A stretch of 33,505 bases of DNA from Betaproteobacteria bacterium HGW-Betaproteobacteria-12 (GTDB lineage: Bacteria > Pseudomonadota > Gammaproteobacteria > Burkholderiales > Rhodocyclaceae): contig PHCU01000027.1 in the NCBI GenBank assembly GCA_002842345.1, forward strand, positions 1 to 33,505, in the 5' to 3' direction. A program made the translations under genes and the position numbers. Below the pieces are notes generated by a model. It saw nothing but the letters and a program-made list of their open reading frames with translations, ran no database searches and had not been told where the DNA came from. How positions within the stretch are numbered: the stretch's first letter is position 1; every line of letters starts with the position of its first letter. This document shows, one piece after another, positions 23,157-31,920 of the stretch.

Positions 23157-24315
23157 ACGCTGGCCCGCCGATCTCGGCCCGGTCATCTGCGTCGTCGGCG
23201 CCCGACCGAATTTCATGAAGATGGCGCCGATCCTGCGTGCCTTCGCCGCCCACGCGCCAGCCATCCCGACGCGGTTGCTGCGCACCGGCCAGAACCATGA
23301 CTACGACATAAACGACCAGCTATTCGAAGATCTGCGCCTGCCGCAGCCGGAGATCAACCTGGAAGTCGGATCCGGCTCGCACGCCGTGCAGACCGCCGAA
23401 GTCATGAAGGGTTTCGAGCCGGTGCTCGACGAACACAAACCCTCCTGCGTGCTGGTCGTCGGCGACGTCAATTCGACGCTGGCCTGCACCCTGGTCGCCG
23501 TCAAGAAGGGCATCCCGGTCGTCCATGTCGAGGCCGGCCTGCGCAGCTACGACCGCGCCATGCCGGAGGAGATCAACCGCGTCCTCACCGACCAGATCGC
23601 CGACCGCCTCTACACCACCGAGCGCAGTGCTGCCGACAACCTGGCCCGCGAAGGCATTGCTGCCGAGCGGGTGCGTTTCGTCGGCAACGTGATGATCGAC
23701 TCGCTGCTGACCAATCGCCAATACGCCCGCCCCCCGGCCGCTACCGTCGCTGCCGGCGGCGGCGATCCAACGCTGGTCGGCGGCCCCCATGGCTATGGCA
23801 TCGTCACCATGCACCGGCCGTCCAATGTGGACGACGCCGACGTCCTCGCCTCGCTGCTCGGCGTGCTGCGCGAAATCTCCGAGGCCCTGCCGCTGGTATT
23901 TGCGCTGCATCCACGCACGCGCAACAACATCGAGCGCTTCGGCCTGGCGCACCTGATCGACACGCCGCGGATGATCCTGCTGCCGCCGCAGGGCTACCTG
24001 GAAATGCTCGGCCTGATGGCCGGTGCCCGCATTGTCCTGACCGACTCCGGTGGACTGCAGGAAGAAACCACCGCCCTCGGCGTGCCCTGCCTGACCATGC
24101 GCGAGAACACCGAACGGCCGATTACCGTCGAGCAAGGCACCAACACCATGGTCGGTCGCGACATCGCGGCGATTCGCCGGAAAACAGCGGAAACCCTGGC
24201 CGGCCACGGCAAGAGCGGTCGCGTACCGGAACTGTGGGACGGTCGCGCCGCCGAACGCATCGCCGCCGATCTTGCCGCCTGGCTGCTCGAGCGCCACGCC
24301 ACCGCCCGCCACTGA
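23149..24315 (+). CDS. wecB: UDP-N-acetylglucosamine 2-epimerase (non-hydrolysing)
   Basis: Interconverts UDP-GlcNAc and UDP-ManNAc, giving an activated amino sugar for the polymer. 388 aa with GARPNFMKMAP (17-27), HVEAGLRSYDRAMPEEINR (126-144), TMHRPSNVDD and TDSGGLQEETTALGVPCLTMRENTERP, all hallmarks of the family (GT-B fold). The first codon lies within the end of the ATPase gene (ATGCCTGA), so expression is probably coupled. The short N-terminal extension before the Rossmann strand (MPERWPADLGPVIC) is slightly longer than in E. coli WecB. Confidence 0.95.
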   Translation: MPERWPADLGPVICVVGARPNFMKMAPILRAFAAHAPAIPTRLLRTGQNHDYDINDQLFEDLRLPQPEINLEVGSGSHAVQTAEVMKGFEPVLDEHKPSCVLVVGDVNSTLACTLVAVKKGIPVVHVEAGLRSYDRAMPEEINRVLTDQIADRLYTTERSAADNLAREGIAAERVRFVGNVMIDSLLTNRQYARPPAATVAAGGGDPTLVGGPHGYGIVTMHRPSNVDDADVLASLLGVLREISEALPLVFALHPRTRNNIERFGLAHLIDTPRMILLPPQGYLEMLGLMAGARIVLTDSGGLQEETTALGVPCLTMRENTERPITVEQGTNTMVGRDIAAIRRKTAETLAGHGKSGRVPELWDGRAAERIAADLAAWLLERHATARH

Positions 24316-24325
24316 AAAACCGCCA

Positions 24326-25165
24326 ATGCCCGCTCCCGCCACCCGCAACGCGCTGACCATCGATGTCGAAGACTATTTCCAGGTCTCCGCCTTCGCGCCA
24401 CACATCCCGCGCAGCGACTGGCCGACGCGCGAGTGCCGCGTCGAACGCAACGTCGATCGCATCCTGGGCATGCTCGACGAGCACGACACCCGGGCCACCT
24501 TCTTCACCCTCGGCTGGATCGCCGAACGCTACCCCGAGCTGATCCGCCGCATCGTCGCCGGCGGCCACGAAATCGCCAGCCACGGCTACGGCCACGAGCG
24601 GGCCAGCGACCAGACGCCGGCCAGCTTCTATTCCGACATCAACGTCGCCAAGCTGATTCTCGAAGATCTCGCTGGCTGCGAAGTTCGCGGCTACCGGGCG
24701 CCGAGCTTCTCGATCGGCGAAAAGAACCAGTGGGCCTTCGAGTGCCTCGAACGCGCCGGCTATCACTACAGTTCCAGCGTCTATCCCGTCCGCCACGATC
24801 ACTACGGTATGCCGGACGCGCCGCGCCACGCCCACCGCATCGGTAATCTGCTGGAAATTCCGCCGACCACCCTGCGCCTGCTCAATCGCAACTGGCCCGC
24901 CAGCGGCGGCGGCTACTTCCGCCTGATGCCCTATACCCTGTCGCGCTGGATGATCCGGCGCGTCAACAAAGTCGATCAACTGTCCGCTGTCTTCTATTTC
25001 CATCCCTGGGAAATCGACGTCGATCAGCCGCGCATCGACGGCATCGGCGCCAAGACGCGCTTCCGCCACTACGTCAATATCGATCGCATGGAGCAACGCC
25101 TCCATCGTTTGCTGGCCGATTTCTCCTGGGGCCGGATGGACGAGCTTTTCCTCGGCAAGGCCTGA
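24326..25165 (+). CDS. XrtA-system polysaccharide deacetylase (DUF3473, NodB fold)
   Basis: 279 aa of the TIGR03006 type. The NodB domain opens with LTIDVEDYFQVSAF (metal-binding Asp13 in DVED, 13-16), then RATFFTLGWIAERYPELI, the His motif SHGYGH (85-90) and RGYRAPSFSI. The C-terminal DUF3473 segment contains YFHPWEIDVDQPR near residue 235. It is probably a cytosolic or membrane-associated enzyme, since no signal peptide is seen, removing N- or O-acetyl groups from polymer or precursor, and would act after the adjacent epimerase supplies N-acetylated sugars. The frame is open to 24272, but this is the first start that gives the family N-terminus. Confidence 0.94.
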   Translation: MPAPATRNALTIDVEDYFQVSAFAPHIPRSDWPTRECRVERNVDRILGMLDEHDTRATFFTLGWIAERYPELIRRIVAGGHEIASHGYGHERASDQTPASFYSDINVAKLILEDLAGCEVRGYRAPSFSIGEKNQWAFECLERAGYHYSSSVYPVRHDHYGMPDAPRHAHRIGNLLEIPPTTLRLLNRNWPASGGGYFRLMPYTLSRWMIRRVNKVDQLSAVFYFHPWEIDVDQPRIDGIGAKTRFRHYVNIDRMEQRLHRLLADFSWGRMDELFLGKA

Positions 25166-25170
25166 CCCAC

Positions 25171-26205
25171 ATGATCATCGAACGCCTGGACCCTGCCGAC
25201 GCCAAGGGGGCAAGCCGCTGGGACGAATTCGTCTACGCCTGCCCCGAAGCCACGTTTTTCCATCGCGCCGCCTGGCAGGGCATCATCCGCGACGTTTTCC
25301 GCCACCCGACCTACTTTCTCCAGGCCATCGACGGCGGCGAAATCCGCGGCGTGCTGCCGCTCGCCCACGTCAATAGCCGGCTCTTCGGCAATGCCCTGGT
25401 CGCCCTGCCCTTCGCCGTCTATGGCGGCGTCGCCGCCTCGACACCGGAAGCTGCCGCGGCGCTGGATGAAGCAGCGCAGAAGCTGGCCGGTCAACTCGGC
25501 GTCGATCACCTCGAATTCCGCAACGTCACCCCGCGCCATACCGACAGGCCAACCCAGGATCTTTACGTCACCTTCCGCAAGGAAATCCTCCCCGAAGTCG
25601 AGGCCAACATGCTGGCCATCCCGCGCAAGCAGCGGGCAATGGTGCGCAAGGGCATCAAGAACGGCCTGGTCAGCCATATCGACGCCAATGCCGACCGCTT
25701 CTTCGCCGTCTTCGCCGACAACGTCCATCGCCACGGCACGCCGGCCATGCCCAAGCGCTATTTCGAAACCCTGCTGCGCGTCTTCGCCAAGGATTGCGAA
25801 ATCCTCACCGTCACCACCGCCGACGGCCAACTGCTCAGCAGCGTGCTCTCCTTCTATTTCCGCGACGAAGTCCTGCCCTACTACGCCGGCGATGACGAAG
25901 CGGCGCGCGATCTGGCCGCCAACGACTTCAAGTACTGGGAACTCATGCGCCGCTCCTGCGAGCGTGGCCTGCGCCTCTTCGACTACGGCCGCAGCAAGGT
26001 CGGCACCGGACCCTACGCCTTCAAGAAGAACTGGGGTTTCGAGCCGCAGCCCCTGCATTACGAATACTGCCTCTACAAGCGCGACAGCATTCCGCAGAAC
26101 AACCCCAACAACGCCAAATACAAACTGTTCATCGAAGCCTGGCGGCGCATGCCGATCGGGCTGGCCAACTGGCTCGGGCCGCACATCGTGCGCAACCTGG
26201 GCTAG
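25171..26205 (+). CDS. FemAB-family XrtA/PEP-CTERM-associated protein
   Basis: 344 aa, TIGR03019-type, GNAT-like double fold. It begins with DEFVYACPEATFFHRAAWQGIIRDVF and has LEFRNVTPRH, PRKQRAMVRKGIKNGL and a C-terminal half with LLSSVLSFYFRDEVLPYYAGDDEAARDLAANDFKYWELMRRSCERGLRLFDYGRSK, typical of FemAB-related acyl/aminoacyl transferases (GT for GNAT). It may add an acyl or aminoacyl group to the polymer or its precursor. The reaction is not established for this branch. It starts 5 bases after the deacetylase stop. Confidence 0.92.
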   Translation: MIIERLDPADAKGASRWDEFVYACPEATFFHRAAWQGIIRDVFRHPTYFLQAIDGGEIRGVLPLAHVNSRLFGNALVALPFAVYGGVAASTPEAAAALDEAAQKLAGQLGVDHLEFRNVTPRHTDRPTQDLYVTFRKEILPEVEANMLAIPRKQRAMVRKGIKNGLVSHIDANADRFFAVFADNVHRHGTPAMPKRYFETLLRVFAKDCEILTVTTADGQLLSSVLSFYFRDEVLPYYAGDDEAARDLAANDFKYWELMRRSCERGLRLFDYGRSKVGTGPYAFKKNWGFEPQPLHYEYCLYKRDSIPQNNPNNAKYKLFIEAWRRMPIGLANWLGPHIVRNLG

Positions 26206-26214
26206 GGAGAAACC

Positions 26215-27423
26215 GTGGCCAACATCCTCTACCTCGTCCATCGCCTGCCCTACCCGCCGAACAAGGGCGACAAGGTACGCTCGTACCACCTGCTCAAGCA
26301 CCTGCTGAAAAACCACCGGGTTTTTCTCGGCACCTTCATCGACGACCCCGAGGATGAAGTCCACCTGCCCGTCCTCAGCGAGCTGTGTGCCGACGTCTTC
26401 GCTGCCCGTCTCAACCCACGTAGCGCCAAGGTGCGCAGCCTCAACGGCCTGCTAGCAGGGGAACCGCTGACCCTGCGCTACTACCGCGATGCGCAGTTGC
26501 AAAGCTGGGTAGACACCATCAGCCGGCTGCACAAGATCGACGTCGCCGTCATCTTCAGTTCCGCCATGGCGCAATACGTCGAAGGACGCCAGCGCATGCC
26601 GGTACTGATCGACTTTGTCGACGTCGACTCCGCCAAATGGACACAGTACGCCCCCCGGCATCGCTGGCCACTGTCCTGGATCTACCGCCGCGAAGGCCAG
26701 TTGCTGCTCAACTACGAGCGCCAGATGGCCGCCCGGGCAGCCCGCTCCTTCTTCGTCACCGAAGCTGAAGCCGACCTGTTCACCCGGCTGGCGCCTGAAT
26801 GCGGCGTACGCGTCGAAGCCATGTGCAACGGCGTCGATGCCGACTACTTCGCGCCGGCCGCCGATCGCCCATCGCCTTTTGCCGCCGGCGAAACGCCCGT
26901 CGTCTTCACCGGGGCGATGGATTACTGGCCCAACATCGACGCTGCCACCTGGTTCGCCAGCGATATCCTGCCCGCCCTGCTCGCCAAACGTCCTGACGTG
27001 CGTTTTTACATCGTCGGCCGCGCCCCGTCAGCGGAAGTCCTGGCCTTGGCCGGTGAACGGGTCGTTGTCACCGGCACTGTGCCGGACGTCCGCCCCTACC
27101 TGCAGCATGCGGCAGCCGTCGTTGCCCCGCTGCGCGTCGCTCGCGGCATCCAGAACAAGATCCTCGAAGCCATGGCCATGGAACGCCCGGTCATCGCCTC
27201 AACGGAATGCGCCACCCCCATCGACGCCGAGGTCGGCCGCGAACTGCTCACCGCCGGCGCTAGCGGCGAATTCGTCGAGCGCATCACCGACCTACTGGCC
27301 GAGCCGGAACGCGCCAACGCCATCGGCAAAGCCGCCCGCTCACGCGTAATTGCCCGATATAGTTGGGATGCCCACATGGCATGCATCGACCGCTATCTTG
27401 GCCCGCCCAAGGACACCCCGTGA
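26215..27423 (+). CDS. XrtA-associated glycosyltransferase 1 (TIGR03087-like)
   Basis: 402 aa, GT-B fold, family 4-like. It starts at GTG (26215) behind AGGGAG. The N-terminal motif YLVHRLPYPPNKGDKVRSYHLL is diagnostic of the PEP-CTERM/EpsH1 sugar transferase family. The C-terminal donor domain has VFTGAMDYWPNIDA, VRFYIVGRAPS, VTGTVPDVRPYLQHAAAVVAPLRVARGIQNKILEAMAMERPVIAS, in which the E-x7-type nucleotide-sugar contact is visible. It should add one sugar of the repeat unit at the cytosolic side. Its TGA overlaps the GTG of the exosortase gene (GTGA). Confidence 0.93.
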   Translation: MANILYLVHRLPYPPNKGDKVRSYHLLKHLLKNHRVFLGTFIDDPEDEVHLPVLSELCADVFAARLNPRSAKVRSLNGLLAGEPLTLRYYRDAQLQSWVDTISRLHKIDVAVIFSSAMAQYVEGRQRMPVLIDFVDVDSAKWTQYAPRHRWPLSWIYRREGQLLLNYERQMAARAARSFFVTEAEADLFTRLAPECGVRVEAMCNGVDADYFAPAADRPSPFAAGETPVVFTGAMDYWPNIDAATWFASDILPALLAKRPDVRFYIVGRAPSAEVLALAGERVVVTGTVPDVRPYLQHAAAVVAPLRVARGIQNKILEAMAMERPVIASTECATPIDAEVGRELLTAGASGEFVERITDLLAEPERANAIGKAARSRVIARYSWDAHMACIDRYLGPPKDTP

Positions 27424-28949
27424 ACCGCACAGCCCCCGCCAACCACTGGAATCCGACCCAATGGGCCGCCCTCGGCCTGCTGACCTGGATCGCGATCTGG
27501 TACTGGGGGACGCTCCGGGCGATGGCGGAAATCTGGTTGCGCTCGGACACCTACACGCATGGCTTCATCGTGCCCCCCATCGCCCTCTGGTTGATCTGGC
27601 GCAAGCGACAGCAACTGGCCGACTGGCACCCGTCCGTCACCTGGTGGCTACTGCCGCTGCTGGCCCTGCTCGTCTTCGGCTGGCTGCTCGGCGAACTGAC
27701 CGCGGTCAATGCGCTGACCCAGTTCGCCATCACCGCAATCATCGTCGCCAGCCTGATCGTGCTGCTCGGCATCAAGGTCAGCAAGCATCTGGCTTTCCCG
27801 CTGATCTTCCTGTTCTTCGCCGTGCCGATCGGCGACTTCATGATGCCGACGCTCATGGAGTGGACCGCCAATTTCACCGTTATCGCCCTGCGCGCCACGG
27901 GCATTCCGGTCTATCGCGAGGGCTTGCAATTCGTCATCCCCAGCGGCAACTGGTCCGTCGTCGAAGCCTGCAGCGGCATCCGCTACCTGATCGCCTCGCT
28001 CACCGTCGGCACCCTGTTTGCCTACCTGAACTACTCATCGTTCAAGCGTCGCCTGATTTTCATCGGCGTGTCGCTGGCCGTACCCATCATTGCCAACTGG
28101 CTGCGCGCCTACCTGATCGTGCTGCTCGGCCATCTGTCCGGCAACAAGCTTGCCGCCGGTGCCGACCACCTGATTTACGGCTGGGTCTTCTTCGGCATCG
28201 TCATCGGCGTCATGTTCGCCATCGGCATGCGCTGGAGCGAAGCCGAACGGATCCCCGAAGCGGAAGCCCTGGACAGCCGCACCGGCGCTCCCTTGCGCAC
28301 CACCTCGCCCTGGCTGCCGGCCCTGGCCATCGCCATGGTCACCGCCGCTGGTCCGCTGGCGCATGCGCTGCTCAGCCAGTCCGCCGCCAAGGGGCCGGTC
28401 GTCCTGGCCTGGTCCAACGCCGGCCCGTCACCATGGCAAACCACCCCGCTCCCGCCCGGCAGCTGGAAGCCCGCCTTCGCCAATGCCTCGGCCGAACTAC
28501 ACCAACGCCTCAGCGACGGCCGCGGTGCGGTAGAGCTCTACATCGCCTATTACCGCCAGCAGAACTTCGAGCGCAAGCTGATCACTTCGACCAATCTGCT
28601 CGTCCCCTACAAGGACGACGAATGGCTGAGCGCCAACCAGACAAGCCGCGAACTGGCGCTACCCGACGGTCCCCTGGACACCCGCCAGGCCGATGTCGTC
28701 AAAAAGAATGCCGACGCTCAACGTCTGCGCGTCCACTACTGGTACTGGATCAACGGCCGGGCTACCACCAGCGACCTGCGCGGCAAGCTGTACACGGCAC
28801 TCTCCGTGCTGCTCGGCCAAGGCGATGACAGTGCCCTGATCGCCGTCTATGCCCCGAGCGAAAGCAGCGAGCGGATTCCCGAATTCCTCGCCAGCCACCG
28901 TTCAACCATCGAAGCCATGCTTCGCCAAGCCAGCCAAGCAGCCCCCTGA
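27420..28949 (+). CDS. xrtA: Exosortase A fused to EpsI domain
   Basis: 509 aa, from a GTG overlapping the previous stop. Residues 1-about 275 form the eight-helix exosortase core: SDTYTHGFIVPPIALWLIW, then the catalytic Cys184 in VVEACSGIRYL, Arg229 in NWLRAYLIV and His250 in GADHLIYGWVFF, the expected cysteine-protease-like triad. Residues from about 300 to 509 are an EpsI/DUF3485 domain with one membrane helix, then AVELYIAYYRQQNFERKLI and RVHYWYWINGR, facing the periplasm. XrtA cuts PEP-CTERM proteins at the PEP motif and probably transfers them to a lipid or glycan anchor. One substrate gene is in this window (12010-12777). In many genomes epsI is a separate gene; fusion is the usual form in XrtA. 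Confidence 0.96.
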   Translation: MNRTAPANHWNPTQWAALGLLTWIAIWYWGTLRAMAEIWLRSDTYTHGFIVPPIALWLIWRKRQQLADWHPSVTWWLLPLLALLVFGWLLGELTAVNALTQFAITAIIVASLIVLLGIKVSKHLAFPLIFLFFAVPIGDFMMPTLMEWTANFTVIALRATGIPVYREGLQFVIPSGNWSVVEACSGIRYLIASLTVGTLFAYLNYSSFKRRLIFIGVSLAVPIIANWLRAYLIVLLGHLSGNKLAAGADHLIYGWVFFGIVIGVMFAIGMRWSEAERIPEAEALDSRTGAPLRTTSPWLPALAIAMVTAAGPLAHALLSQSAAKGPVVLAWSNAGPSPWQTTPLPPGSWKPAFANASAELHQRLSDGRGAVELYIAYYRQQNFERKLITSTNLLVPYKDDEWLSANQTSRELALPDGPLDTRQADVVKKNADAQRLRVHYWYWINGRATTSDLRGKLYTALSVLLGQGDDSALIAVYAPSESSERIPEFLASHRSTIEAMLRQASQAAP

Positions 28950-28952
28950 ACC

Positions 28953-30842
28953 ATGTGCGGCATCTCCGGACTCTTCGATACACTGGGCCGGCGCGACTAC
29001 GCGCCCGAGCTCATCGAACGCATCAACAACATCCAGTCGCACCGCGGCCCCGACGAAGCCGGCATCCATCGCGAACCCGGCCTCGCCTTCGGCCATCGCC
29101 GGCTGTCGATCATCGATCTCGCCACCGGCCAGCAACCGCTATTCAACGAAGACGGCAGTGTCTGCGTCGTCTTCAACGGCGAAATCTACAACTACCAGGA
29201 ACTCGTACCGCAACTCGAAGCCCTCGGCCACCGCTTCCACACCCGCAGCGACACCGAAGTCATCGTGCACGCCTGGGAAAGCTGGGGCGAAGCCTGTGTC
29301 GAACGCTTCCGCGGCATGTTCGCCTTCGCCGTTTGGGATCGCAACCAGCAGACCCTGTTCCTCGCCCGCGACCGCCTGGGCGTCAAACCCCTGCACTACG
29401 CCCTGCTCGACGATGGCAGCTTCATCTTCGGCTCCGAACTCAAGGTCGTCACCGCCCACCCGGCCTTCCGCCGCGCCATCGACCCGCTCGCCGTCGAGGA
29501 ATACTTCGCCCTCGGCTATGTTGCCGACCCTCGCTGCATCTACACCACCGCCCGCAAGCTGCCGTCCGCCCACACGCTGACATTGCGCCGGGGGATACCC
29601 ATACCCGCCCCGCAAGCTTACTGGGACGTCCGTTTCAGCCTCGACAATCCGATCAGCGAAGCCGATGCCCTGAGCGAACTGGAACAGCGGCTGAAAGAAT
29701 CGATCCGCCTGCGGATGATTGCCGATGTGCCGCTCGGCGCCTTCCTCTCCGGCGGCGTCGACTCCAGCGCCGTCGTCGCGATGATGGCGGAAATCTCGCC
29801 GCAGCCCGTCCGCACCTGCGCCATTGGCTTCAAGGATCCCCGTTTCAACGAATCCGACTTCGCCGCCATGGTTGCCGGGCGCTACCGCACCGAGCACAAC
29901 CTCGACATCGTCGATAGCGACGACTTCGATCTCATCGATCACCTCGCCTGGCTCTACGACGAGCCCTATGCCGACAGCTCAGCGATACCCACCTACCGCG
30001 TCTGCCAGCTCGCCCGGCGCCATGTCACGGTCGCCCTCTCCGGCGATGGTGGCGACGAGAGTTTTGGCGGCTACCGCCGCTACCGCCTCCACCTGCTCGA
30101 AGAAAAAGCTCGTAGCGCGCTGCCGCTGGCCCTGCGCCGCCCGCTCTTTGGCGCCTTGGGCCGGCTCTACCCGAAAGCCGACTGGGCTCCCCGGCCACTA
30201 CGCGCCAAGACCACCCTGCAAGCCCTGGCCTTCGACCCGGTCGAAGCCTACCTGCACTCCATCTCGCTGCAACGGGCCGACGAGCGCCAACGCCTCTACT
30301 CGCCCGAGTTCAAACGCCAACTCGCCGGCTACAGCGCCCTCGACGTTTTTCGCGCGCATGCCGCCAACGCCGGCACCGACGACCCGCTGGCCCTGATCCA
30401 GTACCTCGACTACAAAACCTGGCTGGTCGGCGACATCAATACGAAGGTCGACCGCGCCAGCATGGCGCACTCGCTCGAAGTCCGCGAACCACTGATGGAC
30501 CATGCCCTGGTCGAATGGCTGGCGACCCTCCCCAGTCATACCAAGATCCATGGTCAGGAAGGCAAATGGCTGCTCAAGAAAGCCATGGAACCGCACTTGC
30601 CGCACGAAGTGCTGTATCGCCCGAAAATGGGCTTCTCGGTCCCCCTGGCGGCCTGGCTGCGCGGCCCGCTCGCCGCCCGTGCGCGCCAGGCCATCCTTGG
30701 CCCGCGCCTCGCCGAAACCGGCTACTTCAACCCGCAAACCCTGCGTTTCCTGCTGGAAAAACACCAAAGCGGCCAACGCGACTTCTCAGCGCCACTATGG
30801 TCGCTCCTCATGTTCGACGCCTTCCTGGGCAATACCCATTGA
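28953..30842 (+). CDS. XrtA-associated amidotransferase 1 (asparagine-synthase-like)
   Basis: 629 aa. N-terminal class II glutaminase domain: MCGISGLFD with nucleophile Cys2, RGPDEAG (31-37) and FNGEIYNY (74-81). C-terminal ATP-pyrophosphatase domain with SGGVDSS (266-272), LSGDGGDESFGGYRRY and KVDRASMAHSLEVREPLMDH. It belongs to the AsnB-like family TIGR03108 (exosortase A system). It probably amidates a carboxyl group, such as a uronic acid in the polymer, using glutamine; a role in asparagine synthesis is less likely in this context. Gap to the exosortase is 3 bases. It ends directly at the inverted repeat that precedes the next gene. Confidence 0.93.
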   Translation: MCGISGLFDTLGRRDYAPELIERINNIQSHRGPDEAGIHREPGLAFGHRRLSIIDLATGQQPLFNEDGSVCVVFNGEIYNYQELVPQLEALGHRFHTRSDTEVIVHAWESWGEACVERFRGMFAFAVWDRNQQTLFLARDRLGVKPLHYALLDDGSFIFGSELKVVTAHPAFRRAIDPLAVEEYFALGYVADPRCIYTTARKLPSAHTLTLRRGIPIPAPQAYWDVRFSLDNPISEADALSELEQRLKESIRLRMIADVPLGAFLSGGVDSSAVVAMMAEISPQPVRTCAIGFKDPRFNESDFAAMVAGRYRTEHNLDIVDSDDFDLIDHLAWLYDEPYADSSAIPTYRVCQLARRHVTVALSGDGGDESFGGYRRYRLHLLEEKARSALPLALRRPLFGALGRLYPKADWAPRPLRAKTTLQALAFDPVEAYLHSISLQRADERQRLYSPEFKRQLAGYSALDVFRAHAANAGTDDPLALIQYLDYKTWLVGDINTKVDRASMAHSLEVREPLMDHALVEWLATLPSHTKIHGQEGKWLLKKAMEPHLPHEVLYRPKMGFSVPLAAWLRGPLAARARQAILGPRLAETGYFNPQTLRFLLEKHQSGQRDFSAPLWSLLMFDAFLGNTH

Positions 30843-30877
30843 GTTACCATACAAAATAATAAAATGTATAGTAACTC
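30841..30877 (+). promoter_or_regulatory. Inverted-repeat operator/promoter for the nucleotidyltransferase-fold gene
   Basis: Two 13-base arms, GAGTTACCATACA (30841-30853) and TGTATAGTAACTC (30865-30877), match at 12 of 13 positions and surround AAATAATAAAA. The arms hold -35-like TTACCA (30844-30849) and -10-like TATAGT (30867-30872) at 17-base spacing. Transcription would start at about 30879, next to the ATG at 30880, with no Shine-Dalgarno between; a leaderless transcript is thus likely. The AT-rich block contrasts with the GC-rich flanks. It overlaps the last two bases of the amidotransferase stop codon. Confidence 0.6.
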
Positions 30878-30879
30878 GC

Positions 30880-31920
30880 ATGCGTAGCCACGACCTCTCC
30901 CTCGCCGCGCAAACGGCCTACAGCGAACTGTTCAGCCAGACTCACGGGCAGGAACTCAGCAGTGCGCTCGGCGGGCTCAAGGGCTCGTTTCACCAACGCA
31001 CGATCAAAACCCGGAACTACTGGTACTTCACCTATCGCGACATCGACCAGAAAGTCCGCATGGTCTACGTCGGCCCCGACAACCCGCGCACCCGGCATCT
31101 GGTCGAGCGCTTCGCCGACCTTAAACAGCAAAACCCGCTGGCGACAGCGGTTCGGGTCGCCGTCGCCAGCGGATGTACCCCCGTCGCGCCGAAACACTAC
31201 CGGATCATTCGCCGCCTCGCCGACTACGGCTTTTTCCGTGCCGGCGGCATATTGATCGGAACCCATGCCTTCCTCGCCATGGGTAACCTGCTCGGTGTTG
31301 TCTGGCGCGATGGCGCCGCCACCCTCGATGTCGATTTTGCCCATGCCGGCCCGAACATCTCGCTCGCCCTGCCCGCCAATATCCGCATCGATGTACACGG
31401 CGCCCTCGAATCGCTGGAAATGGGCCTCCTGCCGCTCGCCCAATTCAACGGGCACGCCGGCGCCCAATATCGCAATCCGAAGGACCAGGAACTACGCATC
31501 GATTTCGTCACCAGCATGACGCGCGGCGGCGAACCGATCACCATGCCCGACCTCAACCTCACCCTGCAGCCGCTGAAATTCATGGAGTTCTCGCTGGAAA
31601 ATCCGGTCCAGGGCTGCATTTTTTCGAATCAGGGCGCCTGCATAGTCAACCTGCCGGCACCGGAACGCTACGCCGTGCACAAGCTGATCGTCTACGGTGA
31701 ACGGCCGCCGGCGGAAAGAGCCAAATCGCACAAGGATCTCCTGCAGGCCGCCAGCCTCGCCCACTATTTTGCCGCCAACGGCATGGCCGAAATCTTCAAC
31801 CGGGCCTGGTGCGATGCCATCAACCGGGGCCCAGGCTGGGAAAGCCGCGCCCGACAGGGACAGGCCGCCCTGCTGCGCATCGCGCCGGAACTCCAGACCC
31901 AGGAACTCTGGCAAACATGA
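30880..31920 (+). CDS. GSU2403-type nucleotidyltransferase-fold protein
   Basis: 346 aa, recognised as the NTP_transf_8 (PF12281, GSU2403-like) group. N-terminal region with GGLKGSFHQRTIKTRNYWYFTYRD, then MVYVGPDNPRTRHLVERF. The nucleotidyltransferase core has GGILIGTHAFLAMGNLLGVVW (about 122-142) followed by TLDVDFAHAG with the metal-binding DVD (150-152); the C-terminal part contains APERYAVHKLIVYGERP. The family is not part of the conserved XrtA set and often occurs as a solitary accessory gene, sometimes in toxin-antitoxin-like settings. Here it has its own palindromic promoter and overlaps the next gene by 4 bases (ATGA). The frame is open far upstream, but the ATG at 30880 follows the promoter exactly. 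Substrate unknown. Confidence 0.82.
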   Translation: MRSHDLSLAAQTAYSELFSQTHGQELSSALGGLKGSFHQRTIKTRNYWYFTYRDIDQKVRMVYVGPDNPRTRHLVERFADLKQQNPLATAVRVAVASGCTPVAPKHYRIIRRLADYGFFRAGGILIGTHAFLAMGNLLGVVWRDGAATLDVDFAHAGPNISLALPANIRIDVHGALESLEMGLLPLAQFNGHAGAQYRNPKDQELRIDFVTSMTRGGEPITMPDLNLTLQPLKFMEFSLENPVQGCIFSNQGACIVNLPAPERYAVHKLIVYGERPPAERAKSHKDLLQAASLAHYFAANGMAEIFNRAWCDAINRGPGWESRARQGQAALLRIAPELQTQELWQT

